Program-made: the position numbers and the translations under genes | Part shown: positions 1 to 11,100 of the stretch, piece by piece | Position numbering within the stretch: position 1 is the stretch's first letter | How the letters are laid out: each line of letters opens with the position of its first letter | Assembly: GCA_022496805.1 (NCBI GenBank) | Contig: CM040100.1 | Span: 24,829,009 to 24,893,008 of the forward strand | Length of the DNA stretch: 64,000 nucleotides | Origin: Pohlia nutans | Lineage: Eukaryota; Streptophyta; Bryopsida; Bryales; Mniaceae | Direction of reading: 5' to 3' | The notes under the pieces: model-generated | Databases searched by the model: none | Seen by the model: the letters and a program-made list of their open reading frames with translations, nothing else | What the model was told of the DNA's origin: nothing

Positions 1-409
1 AAGGTGTAGCTTTTAGCATTCAAAAATATATAAGGAGAGATGAGATTTGTCTTCTTGGCTACACTATTAGGAGTGCTAGTCTATGTATATTCTTTGTGTT
101 TGTAATTTTTTTCTTGTGTATGCTTTTGAGACAAGACAAATTGATAAGAAAAAGCAATAAAGCAGAAATTAATTGTGAATTCTTTTGGATGATTTGCCTT
201 ATTGCTTGCATTGGGGATCTGTATAATTGACTTCAGTTTAATTGTATTATGTATATGAAAGGAAACTGTCACTATTAGAAAATGGAGATCGAATCAACAA
301 AAAATCAATAACATTATGTTGTTCCGTGCACTGTAATGACCGTTTTCACTTATTTTCAAATTTTCTGTTAGGTAGCAAAAATTTTTTGTCTGATTTATGT
401 CGGTTTAGG
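1..409. other. AT-rich intergenic DNA, no gene
   Basis: This stretch is AT-rich. Its open frames are short (about 65 codons) on both strands, and none resembles a known protein. I see no RNA gene or clear repeat terminus before the CACTA-like end at 410. Confidence 0.6.
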
Positions 410-658
410 CACTATAAAAAAATCATGACCAAATCAACATAAATCCAATAAATTTCATAAATTACCAATTTTAAAAATGTTGAAAAATCCATTATGAAGC
501 ATTAATTTTACAAGAACATTAAAAATTAGATTGAAAAATATAAATTTAAGGTTAATTCTTTGAAAATAAAGTCAACAAGTTCATTGTACATAATAATGTA
601 GAATATTATATATATAAAGAAAATAATAATGGTATATAATATTATAATATAATTTCAA

Positions 659-850
659 GGGTGTTTTTGTACTACGGGTGTTATAGTTTTGAACAAAAAA
701 AGTTTCTAATGTTATAAAACAATTGATTCAATGACGTAATATAATAAATAGGGAAAATACCAAAAACATTTTAATATTGTGGAATAGAATATTTTGGAAT
801 CTTTTGGAATCTTTTCAAAATATTTTATATTATTTTGGAATCTTCTTTAA
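659..850 (+). repeat. Fragment of the GGGTGTTTT dispersed element
   Basis: From GGGTGTTTTTGTACTACGGG onward, this sequence matches the left ends of the longer copies at 26178-26903 and 50977-52094, including the shared 'aatagggaaaatacca' block. The right half of the element is absent here, so this is a truncated copy. It carries no coding capacity. Confidence 0.6.
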
Positions 851-859
851 ATTATCCTT

Positions 860-1290
860 ATGGTTTAATTTCCTATGATATTTTTAGATCTTCATTTATA
901 GAATTTAGAAGCAATTAACATTAAAAATTAATAAAATTACATTTTATATTTTTAGAATTCAAAATTTGGTATTATTGGTTATAATTGTACTTTTCATTAT
1001 AGAAGCAAAAAAAAAGATGTATTGAAAAGAACAACATTACTTTTTTTTAAATAGTAAAATTTGGAACCCAAGACAATGTAGAGGTGTTGTTTTTTTAAAA
1101 GTTCCCATAGGTGGAGTTCAACTTGGATTGGCATAATTCAAATTGGGTTCGATTAGTTCGAAAACATACTTGATTTCTATTAGAATATAATTATAATTTA
1201 ATCAATTTTTTATCTTTTTTGATCTCGGGCAGCTCATAAAAGGGGGCACCAACCAAAAAATGATCTCTCAAAGCATTACGGGTTAAATTG
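860..1290 (+). repeat. Decayed relative of the TTAA element at 56500-57038
   Basis: Blocks here parallel the interior and right part of the TTAA-flanked element at 56500-57038. Examples are the 'ggcataattcaaa(t/c)tggg' and 'cgggcagc' stretches followed by 'caccaaccaaaaaa'. The segment ends near a degenerate 'acgggttaa'. The match is by eye and diverged. Confidence 0.45.
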
Positions 1291-1679
1291 AGTTTAAAAT
1301 CTGACTATCTTTGAATTCAATTTGAACAACTTTTCAAAAAATAAAATTGCAAAAGCTTTTAATTGCTTGCTACAACATTCTGACCATTGAAATTTTCTTC
1401 ATTCAATCCCAAAGTTATGCACTTTCCAATTTAGTTTTTTACTTTCATTCTATATACCTCTCTTTCATTACTTCATTTCAAGGTGAATGTCCAAGGTTTT
1501 ACTTAATTTTATTTTTTATTAGGCCCGCAACTTGTTTCTCTAACATACAATCAAAAAACTTCAATTGAAACAGAAAGGCATATATGATGAAATGTAAAAA
1601 AGTGGAGAAAAAGTTGCAAAACATAAAAAAGTTTACAATGAAAGAAATGATTTTTGGTTGCATCAAACATTAAATGAAT

Positions 1680-2010
1680 TTTTTTTTGGAAAAATATGTT
1701 TTTAGCATCACTAAAAATATAGAAACTTAAAATAAAATTAAAAAAACTCCAAGCCATCACAATTTCATCCAAAAAATAATAATTTAAAACTTTTTGAATC
1801 TTCCCTATATATACAAAGAAGCTTGCATGATATATAGCAAAGAAAATTTTGGAAAAGTGTTTTTGACATTGCTAAAAATATCCAAAGTCCGCTGAAAAAA
1901 ATTGCTCTCAGTCTTTCACGATTTCATCAAAAATAAAAAACTCAAATCTTTTTTGAAATTTTTTCTACATATACCAAAAAGTCTACATGATCTATTGCAA
2001 AAATAAATAA
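1680..2010 (+). repeat. Two tandem copies of a roughly 175-bp AT-rich unit
   Basis: Two consecutive units each run through the same order of landmarks: 'gtttttagcat(c)...ctaaaaata', 'cacgatttcatc', 'ctacatatacc/ctatatataca', 'catgat(c/a)tat(t)gcaaa'. They are diverged direct repeats within the CACTA-like element and contain no gene. Confidence 0.5.
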
Positions 2011-2111
2011 AAAATTGAAAAAGAAATTAAATTCACATGACAAAAAGATCCTCAATGGTTATGTTGATTTATAATTAACAAAAAAATTCATTGACGTGCA
2101 TGAAGAATTCT

Positions 2112-2345
2112 ACGTAGTGTGGTAGTATAGTGCTTGGTTTGGAGGTAGGTCTTGGGTTTGATTCCGTATAATGTCAATAGAGCCCGGATAGGCGGTGGTG
2201 AGTTCCACGGTGGTGTCCGGGTAGCCCTAATAGTTCGACTGGGCAATCAATTTTTTTCCCCCGGGCGGCTTTTGTTCAAGCAGCCCAAAATAATGTTTGG
2301 GCAGGGCAAAAAAAATTTGGGACAAGTTTCATATATTTCATCGTG
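2112..2345 (+). mobile_element. tRNA-derived SINE-like sequence
   Basis: An A-box-like TGGTAGTATAGTG (about 2120) and a B-box-like GGTTTGATTCC (2155-2165) are spaced as in a tRNA internal RNA polymerase III promoter. The downstream body is GC-richer than its surroundings, with gcccgg and gggcagc motifs. The cloverleaf stems are not complete, so it is not a functional tRNA gene. A tRNA-derived SINE head is the simplest reading. No target duplication was found. Confidence 0.4.
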
Positions 2346-2506
2346 AATTTTTTATTTTTTATTTAAAAAAAATAAAATTATTTTGACCAAATCGACAATT
2401 CCGAAACAAGAGATTTCCGATGGAAAATGTTCGGGTCAACGCGACCAAATCAATAGCCACAATCAACATTTTCCTGTTGATTCGGTCATAGGATTTTCTT
2501 GTAGTT

Positions 2507-5500
2507 GTCATTTATGAAGTGTGTAATCACTTTACTTCCTAGACACAATTTGCTCTTGTTCTTCCTCAGTTTACTAAGCTCCCAATTGAGAAGTCCAGAA
2601 TAGACGAATCACTTGTGAGCTTCTCCAAGTATGCTACTTGAGGCACATCATCATCTTCCTATTTGAGAACTAGTGAACTTGAGATATATTCAAACTTTTG
2701 AGCGGCTATGCACTCTTGCATTTGTTGAGACCATCGATCTTAGAGTGGAGGCTTCATACTTTTACTCTTTGTTTAGTTAAATGTCTCTTACATTCTCTTC
2801 ATACTTTGTCAAGAATGGTTTGCGTAGTGATTAGAAAATCTTTGGGGCCTTTAAAAGCCTCCATTTCTTATAGAATCTGAAAACAGGCTGGGAATAAAAA
2901 TAATTGACCATCTCGAATTGATATCATCAAAGTGCAAAGACTAACTCTAAGTGTAAAGACTAGCTATAAGTGCAAAGACTCGAAGTGACTGACTCAAAGT
3001 ACAAAGGCTGATCCTAATTTTTTTAATTTTTAATTTTTTAAGTTATTATTATTATTATTAATATTATTGTGATTATTATTTCCCGGCCAATGATTGACAG
3101 TACAGGGTAATGTGTTATCTGGGAGGTCATGTGTTAAGTAGAGGAAAGATGTGATTTATTGGTTACAAAATTTATGTGGAGAAAACAATGTTCATAGTGT
3201 AGAATACACATTATTATTATTATTAGTTTTTCTGGAAGGTGGTACAGTTTGTGATTTTCACGATGTCAGCATGTAGTTGGATCATATTTACGGGCATAAT
3301 GATGAGCAACATGAGAACTTGAGGTCTCATGTAAGCTAAATTCTTCTCTAATGTGGTGATGTGTCAAATAACATCATAAATTGAGGCTAGAATCCTTGTA
3401 GTCTTCTAATGCAGGCCTTATCATTTTATATGCATCAATTAGTATGGATGTGTGGTAGGACAATCCTTTTCTTGAACAAACTGCTAGAAATTCATTATAA
3501 ACAGATTAATAGAACCTGTGCAACATATACCATATTTCGATTGATTGTGCTCATCACACATCTATACCAAGTATTGGAGGTCTTACAAGTCTATTTGCAT
3601 ACACTATTTGAAGTCGTTAATGGATGAAATTGAACTGAAAGGCACTTAGGAGGCTTCCAGCTTTCCAATATTGATCACTAGAAGAATTTCTTCTACAAAA
3701 GAGTGAATAAATGGGTGGGATTTAGATGAGGATATTAAAATCATATCTGAGTGGCAATATCAAACCATGCATGCTCATTGATGACAACCATCCAAGTGTA
3801 TTGCTAGTTATCGTAATTATCTTCAAACTTCAAAGTAGCGGATGGTGAGAGATTACATGTTAGGGAAGAGCTTGATTTTCAAAAAAAATCTAATGAGGTT
3901 AGAGTCACAAGTTCCAAAAGGAAATTGGTATAGGTCTCTTGTGTATAATCGAAGATTGTCTCTTGTTTTCATTTGTATTGTTTTTAACATAATATTATTT
4001 TCTTTGTTGTTTGGCTGCCTTAAAGACGCGGTTTAGAGCTCCGTTGCATGGAAGACGCCATTCACGCATCATTGCATCTCATGGTAGCCAGTCTAGCAGA
4101 GAACCAACTAATCCGGCCAATGTAAGCCAATCTAGTAGGAGAGTTGTTGTGCAAAGTTTGAACAGAGGAACAGAAGTTGATGTCACAAGAATCGTCGATA
4201 CCCCTCCTGACCAAATTAAACGATGATATCTATTGTTCCTCACAACTATCAACAAAGTAGGGAATACTTTAGTGTTCCTATGAATGTGAACAAAAAAGGC
4301 ACTAAGTATGCAAAACTTATAAAGGACAACGAGCTACTTCAAAGAATGAGTCCTCATCAAGAATCTTGATTGATGCGAGTTCCTCCCAAAAAACTTTGAT
4401 CTTTTTATAATCTCCGTATAGGTGCTACCAGTTGTCACGGTATGCGTCTTTGTCTCTGTAGTAAACTCCTCTAGAATTTGTCATCACCTCCTTAGAAATC
4501 TATTGCCATTTATTGGAGGCTATCTCAAAGACATCTCCATGGTGCTTGTGGTGTTAGTGTGTTTCATCATGTCATTTTCTCTTGCTCAAATGAGAGCATT
4601 GATCTTTCTGTCCTCCAATGAGAGCATTGATCTCTCCGTCCTCCCACTAGGACTTCTTTTCTTCTTCCCTTTATTGTCAAGATTGTTGCCTTCCAAAACT
4701 GCATCTGCTCCAACACACTTCTTTTGTCTTTTGTCCTTGTTCTTCGCAACGTTGTAGAGAATTGTGTCATTTGATAATTCCAATCAAAGTTGCAGAGAAA
4801 TCTATCAAAATTGTATTGCATTAGCTTTCATTTTGATAAAACATTTGTATCATGATACTATGCACAAAGTAGAACAAACTGTACCAAAAAATAAATGTCA
4901 TTTGTTTCTTTATTTGATTCCCATCTTCTCTTCTATTTGATGACATGAGAAAACTCTACAGTACTACAGATCTTAAACTCACAAAGGAAAAATGTGAAGT
5001 AATGGTTTGATAAATACTTGCACGGCATAGCTTTTCTCTTCGTAGTGGTTGCTTTAGTAGAGCGTTGCAACTGTACGCGAGGAGCATATGTTGAGAGAGA
5101 CGAAGTGTAGTCTTCATCCATGTTGTTCGTTCTGTTGATGACTTCTATATGCAATTGCTTTAGGCGGCCATAGCCAAGAGGACGGGAGTGCATCTACATT
5201 CTGGAAAATATATGAAGTAATAAGTAGAAAAAGGCTCTACACCATAACAAAGCTCAATAGATTGCAGAATTGAGGAGTTATGAGATTTTGGACATATTTT
5301 CATACATTTTTCAAAAAACAGTCGTGTTTTTTCCTAAATCTATAGTTCAATAGTGACTGCGTGTACATAACTGTGTGAATTTGGCCCCATCTAAAATATG
5401 GTGGTGTTATTTTCCTAAAATACACCACAGCATTTTAGTGCATCATGTTGATTTCACAGGCCTCATCATACATTTAGTGATTAATTGATACTTTAGAATT

Positions 5501-5758
5501 TTTAAACTAAATGTGACTTAGAAACAAAGCAAAGAATGAATGTTTTTGTAGGTGAGGCTTATTTCCTATGTACCAAGGGATTATGTTGCTATTTAGGGCG
5601 TGACAACTTGTGTGGGATGACGCTAGCTTATCCTTTGGCCCGCCGAAATTTAACTTTGCGAGTGGTAAGTCTAGTAGTAAAGTATTACATTGTTTTTAAT
5701 GTTATGTCAGATCCAAATCTAGTTTTCACAGATCTCTGCTTCGACCGACATGTTCGCA
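2507..5758. other. Intergenic DNA with no supportable gene
   Basis: Only short frames occur, for example around 4011-4226 and 4422-4757 on plus and 4933-5193 on minus. None has a recognisable domain or clear splice-bounded exon structure. A short (ATT)n tract lies at about 3044-3070. The stretch may hold decayed transposon coding sequence, but I cannot name one. Confidence 0.5.
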
Positions 5759-5786
5759 GGGAGTAAAACCACAACTTCTCTATACT

Positions 5787-5908
5787 AAACACTAACCAAA
5801 ACAAAACATTGACCCTCTGTGCGAAACACTGACCAAAACAAAACACTGACCCTTTGCACAAAACACTGATTAGAACAAAGCATTGGCTGTTTGCACGAAA
5901 CATTTTCG
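5787..5908 (+). repeat. 37-bp minisatellite, about 3.3 units
   Basis: Units begin at 5787, 5824, 5861 and 5898, exactly 37 bp apart, each starting AAACA(C/T)T. It lies upstream of the plus-strand U2-like unit. A related but less regular array is present in the inverted right arm (about 6640-6735). Confidence 0.8.
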
Positions 5909-5990
5909 TGCATGTCAGTGTCACACAACAAGAATAAAGTTGAGTGGAATTATTCCATAAGGTTTGTGCCATTTACGGTCATAGCGAGGG

Positions 5991-6090
5991 TATATAGCGT
6001 TGTGGGTTTGAAGGACGAAGCATACCTTTCTAGGCTTTTGGCTAAGATCAAGTGTACCAGTAGTATATGTTCTTATCAATTTAATATCTA
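5991..6090 (+). pseudogene. U2 snRNA-like 5' domain with TATA box (copy 1)
   Basis: From 6022 the sequence follows the conserved U2 5' end: ATACCTTTCT, then GGCTTTTGGCTAAGATCAAG, a branch-point-pairing GTAGTAT, and GTTCTTATCAATTTAATATC. A small insertion (ACCA) precedes GTAGTA and several bases differ from canonical U2. TATATA at 5991-5996 is 31 bp upstream of the U2 start, the normal plant snRNA spacing. A canonical plant USE (RTCCCACATCG) is not visible. The Sm site and 3' stem-loops are missing, so this is a truncated derivative and not a working U2 gene. Confidence 0.75.
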
Positions 6091-6491
6091 TTTTTGATTT
6101 TGATATTTTTTAATTCAAAGATAAGTAACTTTAATGGTTCAAATTACGTGCAAAAATTTCAAGCCAATTGAAGTTGAAGTCAAAAACATGATAACAAATT
6201 AACTCTATTGATCCTAATATTAAAAATAATAATATCATTGTTGTTATTGAATTCTATAGCTATAGAAAATAAACTTTTACTTACTTTATTGCCACATAAA
6301 TTGAGGCATTTGATTTCATCTCTTTTATTCCACCTAAAAAAAATTACGTCACTTCCTGTTTCATGGAGTTAATAGAAGTTGAAGATAATTTTGGTAAAAA
6401 AATTACATCGCAAAAAACCTTGAAGAAGTTTGCACTTAACAATCGAATGCAAATTAGTTGAACTTTGAAGACAAAGGTTGCAAATTATATT

Positions 6492-6558
6492 TACACTTGA
6501 TCTTAACTAAAAGACCGAGAAAGGTATGTTTCTCCCTTCAAATCCAAAACACTATATA
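6492..6558 (-). pseudogene. U2 snRNA-like 5' end with TATA box (copy 2)
   Basis: Read on minus from 6527, the sequence is ATACCTTTCTCGGTCTTTTA then GTTAAGATCAAGTGT, matching about 35 nt of the U2 5' end. TATATA lies at 6558-6553, again 31 bp upstream. Homology stops before the branch-point-pairing region. This is the inverted partner of copy 1 within the foldback. Confidence 0.7.
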
Positions 6559-6749
6559 GCCTTACTATGATTGTGAATGGCACAAACCTTATGGAATAAC
6601 TCTACTTATTCTTGTTCTATGTCTTTGGCGTGCACGACAATGTTTTGTGCGGAGGGTTAGTGTTTCGTTTCGGTCAATGCTTTGTGTGGAGGATCAATGT
6701 TTCGTCTTGGATAGTGTTTCGTGCAAAGGGGTTGTGATTTACTCTCCCC

Positions 6750-8193
6750 ACGGGCAAGTTAGTTGGGGCAAAGAACTAAAGCTGCAAAAACTGGTTCTAG
6801 CAAAACATTAAAAACAACGTACTACTTCACTATCAAAGTTACCATACGCGTAGTTAAATCTTGGCGGGCCACAAGGCAAGCCAACATCGGGCCCACATAA
6901 ACCAACCATGTACACAGGAAATAAGTTAAACTGGGTTCTTAACTTGTTTAACCCTTTAATGTCCCAATTCAACACTGCTTTCAAAGAAGTGTTATAAAAT
7001 GTTTGATGGGAACCGAAAATGGAATTGATATACAAAGAAAATTTGTAAATGCCAATGTGAAGATCACATCTATACGGTTAGATGTATCATATTTTTTCTT
7101 AATAATTTTAAAATAATTTTGCAAGGTTTTCTCTAGAAATTGAATTAAAAATTCCGAATTAACACAAAAAAATTGAAAAAAATTGGAATGAATTGGAATA
7201 ACATGCACTACGCGATGGTATGGTTTCTATTATTTGATTCTACTTATTTTGGAAAATCATGTCTAAGGTCTCACTTTTTGAACTAAGAATGAAACTTGAC
7301 ATAAACCAATTGTGTTATTTTTCCAAAAATCATGATAACCTATTTTGAAGATCCACACCATACAAAAGATAGTCAAGTTACACAAGAACCCAAAAAAAAA
7401 TTGGTGGATGAAAACTGTCCACTTTGGATGGAAATCAAACAGCTTTAATTTCATGAAAAAATGATTCTTGGGAACAAAAGAGCTACTACCGGTAGTCATT
7501 TTGAAATTTGTTAGTAATGAATTAATCCCGCTTAACTCTTAACATAATCGTTACAAATCTTGTACGTTCACCTAGAGAGTGTTTGTTATTGCACTTACAC
7601 TAAATGCACACACGTATTCAGATTAACGGACTGAGGTAGAGAATTTACGTGTAGAATGATTAAAGCCCATGGGAGTTCATGATTGATTCAACAATGAATA
7701 ACTCATCCAATTTGACCTCCATGTTTCATCAGCAAACACCCACAAGTAGTCACTTCGGATGCTCCTAACTCTGCGAGAGAATCGTTATGGATAGTAGGAA
7801 AATTTGCTGCACCTAGGCACAGAAAGCAACACGAACTGAAAAGATGAGCACCGCTGTTGTTCTTGACCCTTCAAGAGCAAACGAGACATCAAAAAGTCCA
7901 GAGGATCGGTCACGTATGTCTCCGTGCACGTATAATCCTACAACAAGGGCTTTCAAGGTGAAAGCATGCAGAAGGCTACCTGAAGTCTTTCAGCACTGCA
8001 GCCACAGATTCATTGGGCCGCTCCCAAGGCACTAGTTACGACTCCTCCAAATCATACTGTAAGGCAAGGAATGAATACAAGAGAGAAGTGGGCTCCACCA
8101 AGTTGCATGCTATCACTGACGGCTACAATCATTGATTGCGCTACAGGTGACAAGAGCCTACATTTGTACAGCGAGCATTTGTACCAAGCATCT
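6750..8193. other. Intergenic DNA and probable 3' flank of the Agenet gene
   Basis: No gene is supported. The more GC-balanced part from about 7600 to 8193 lies just beyond the proposed stop codon of the minus-strand Agenet gene, and may be its 3' UTR. I could not place a polyadenylation site. Confidence 0.4.
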
Positions 8194-11100
8194 TCAACCA
8201 CGGCCTACCGTCTGGTTTGCATGCCCCGATCCTGCAGAACCCACAGCTTTAGGTTACATTCCAGTAATGCTATAAAACTCAGCAATTACATCAACTTCCA
8301 CGAACATGAAAATAATCTTTAGTCTCGACTACCAAAAATAATCTATTGTTCTCACACGAACACGAACACATCTATGGTCGAACCATAAGCTAAAAAACAC
8401 AGAATGTGTGGTAAAATTTTCTAACCGTCTCAACTTGCCTCAGCAAAGCATAGCATAGCGTATTTTTGAAATGAAATCTGAATTTGAGTGTTGTACTAGG
8501 GTGTGCCAGGAATATACACTAATTCAAGCAATTGTATGTACCGACATGTTGGTGCAAACAATTGTATGCACAAGACATGTTCGATGCTTAAAATATTAGT
8601 GCTCTTTACTGCTAATTACAGTGCTACAACGCAAGAAACAAGTGAGTTCAGAGTTATGATTACCTCCCATCAGTATTAAAGCATTGCTGATGAATGTAAG
8701 CCACTCCAGATAGTTCACTCTGTTCGCATCTGTAAAAATATCACGACTCATCTTTTCAATATTTCCGGAGATAGTCAGCATAGGATCAGTTTTGGCTCCA
8801 AAAAGAATTTTTTGCAGTACATCCATGATCACACGCAGCTCCGGGCCCTTGTGAAGATCAATAACGCGGACAGGGCTTGCTAAATGTTGGTTCAGTTTTG
8901 CTGCTTGCAGCCTCCAAATCAGCTGTATGAACTCCTTCATGCGAGATAGTATGTTCGGTACTATGCCCCAAGGTCTTCCACACGCGCACTCGTAGTAAGC
9001 AAGTTCTTGACCTAGCCAATAGGAAAAAGAGAATACAATTTAAGTTCAACATATGCTACGGGCTACTCAGGATAAAGCAGTCGGAGTAAATTGTACTACT
9101 ATACACCTAATGTAAGCCAATGGCAGAGACGAGGGAGGCTTGAAAACACAGCCAGCCACACTAGAAACAGCAACCAGAGGGAACATTAAGAAAATCTGTT
9201 TTGAACTAATTAATCCAACTGGCATTACCAGTCCGATTTCTTCTTAAACGTAGCTGCCCCACTGTCATGGCGCACTCAGTATGAATCAGCCGACTGCAGG
9301 CCCTACAGCGCAACGCCTTAAATAACATGAAATCTTCTTCACAAGATCCAATGCTCTGCATGAGCCCACGGAAGAATAAGAAAAGAAAGATGAACGTTAT
9401 CCAAGAGGTAATAATCAACAGCACGGAGTATCAGGATAAAATATATTGCATGGCAACGCAAAAACAAACCAGTAAGCCTTCCACAAGAGATATGAAGAGG
9501 TCCAGCTAATCAATCTTAGAGTGACATTACTGTAAATCAAAATTGGTCATCGAATTACCGGGCAGCAATTGTAAAATTTCCTCTCCATGTTGGACCCTAG
9601 GGCAGCTGCAGCCGAAGAGTTGAAAGCTGTTGGCAAGCTGATGAAACCACCTACCTCCCTAGTATAACTCTCAGGTACATGAGATGTAGTAACTCTTACG
9701 GAACCTTGTGAAGCTTGCAGATTGCTGGAAGGCATCTCCACCGGTAGCCCAGAGGAACTTACAATATTTACACGGACGGTCCCACCATACCGATTCACAT
9801 GCTGCTGAGGTATGCCCACAACATTTCCAGCAACTAAACGGGGTGAGGTATGCTGACTACCAGAACATTCTTGCCTCGGTGGTTGAGTAAAAGCTCTCCC
9901 ATATATCTCTGCACCTGGAATTCCACATCCTTGGGTAGGGTCCATACCAGAGTCGGCAGCTTGAAAAGAATAAGGAACCGTTTGTCTTGTACCCGCAGTT
10001 GAAAGTCCTGTGAGGTGACACCGCTCCTCTTGTATCTGACGAGAAAAAGAGGACATTCCGTTAGTGGATAGTCCATGGGTCCTTGAGATCGGGATGCCCT
10101 GAGCAGAATTCTCTCTTAGTGAGGAACTTGGCTGTATAGAAATATTGTTTAAACTTCCACTGATTGCTCCCACAGGTGTCGCAGTTGCCGAGCTTGGAGG
10201 TATACTAGGTACTGGTAGTACATCCATATCATCATCATCGTCATCATCTAAGATGATTACATTCTGTACTGAAGCACAACTAGGCGGTGTAGCAACTGTC
10301 CTCGGGTTTACATTAACTTGACGCTCATTAAGATGTGGTAGATGATCTGCAACTGGAGCAGCACTGGCTTGGACGATTGTGTCTCTACCTTCGTGAGTCA
10401 CATGAAGAGTTGAACTACAAGGTGTTAGTCCGGATGCCGGCTTAGGGGTTAAATCCCCTGCAGCTGAACAAAACTTGGGCGAAATCTCAGTTCTGGTTAA
10501 TGACCGTCCAACTTCTCCACTACTCACTAACCCTCGCATACTGGGATCTCCTGTTGCAATAGGTCTGGCACGTATGTTTCCCGCCTCAGCAAGACTTGAA
10601 CTAATCTCTTCCTGTGAGGTACCTGCGTGTGGAGCTTTCATCTGTAGTACGGTTGAAGACACCTGTTTCTTTTCAGATACTTCAAAAAGTCCTATATACT
10701 TTGCAAATTCTTTTTTGCAACGATACAAAATTTTGCGTACAGCGTCAACTTCTTTTGCAGTTTTGAAGTGACCGATGTATATCTCCTCTCCTGATTTACC
10801 AGTGCTAAGCAGTACCTTGATTGCATCCCCATCGATCAGATCTTGAATATGCATCCTTGACTTCCAAAGTTGTATAACCTTGGACAAGTCCAGACCAAGT
10901 GAAACCAACCCAGCGTCCTGCGGAGAACAACAAATGCCTCGCCACAAAGCCATTTTTGCTCGGCGGGCGACTTCTATCTCTTCTCTCGTCTCAAAAATAT
11001 TCACGCTAACACGGTCAAGTACATCCTTACCAGATTGACATTTCACTGCGTCATGGATCCAATTGTCATGTGCACTGTCTGCTGCTGCAACTACCTGTGG

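Larger units (their letters stand above)
410..2506. mobile_element. CACTA-like non-autonomous DNA transposon
   Basis: The left end reads CACTATAAAAAAATCATGAC. The right end, read on the minus strand, is ACTACAAGAAAATCCTATGAC followed by CGAATCAAC, so the two ends form an imperfect inverted repeat that continues through a shared GACC(A/G)AATCAAC block. CACTA termini with A-rich continuation are the hallmark of the CACTA (EnSpm/CMC) superfamily. The interior has no transposase-like frame, so this would be a non-autonomous or decayed copy. The last base or two of the right terminus looks mutated, and I could not identify a convincing 3-bp target duplication. Several other repeats lie inside it. 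Confidence 0.45.
5759..6749. mobile_element. Foldback element with U2 snRNA 5'-end units in both arms
   Basis: The left arm (5759 to about 6060) and right arm (about 6492-6749) are inverted copies. The left terminus is GGGAGTAAAACCACAACTT and the right terminus, read on minus, is GGGAGAGTAAATCACAACCCC. Moving inward, both arms carry a minisatellite-like 'aaacactgacc' block, a shared 'ccataaggtttgtgcca' block, a TATATA box and then the U2-like sequence. The centre (about 6090-6490) is not palindromic. The long arms suggest a foldback or MULE-type element that captured or duplicated a U2 gene with its promoter. I found no target duplication. Confidence 0.6.

Noticed and set aside
2120..2170. 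True tRNA gene
   Set aside because: A and B boxes are present, but acceptor and anticodon stems do not pair. SINE head preferred.
4011..4757. Possible small genes at 4011-4226 and 4422-4757
   Set aside because: No domain, no consistent exon chain and no partner frames. Weak decayed-transposon feel only.
6022..6090. Functional U2 snRNA gene
   Set aside because: An insertion lies before the branch-point-pairing region, and the Sm site, 3' domain and canonical upstream element are missing.
9547..9549. TGA as the end of the Agenet gene
   Set aside because: A good donor (CCG|GTAATT at 9559) precedes it, and two downstream exons with fitting phases build a Cys/His cluster with the last residues of exon 11. 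The stop remains a possible alternative isoform.
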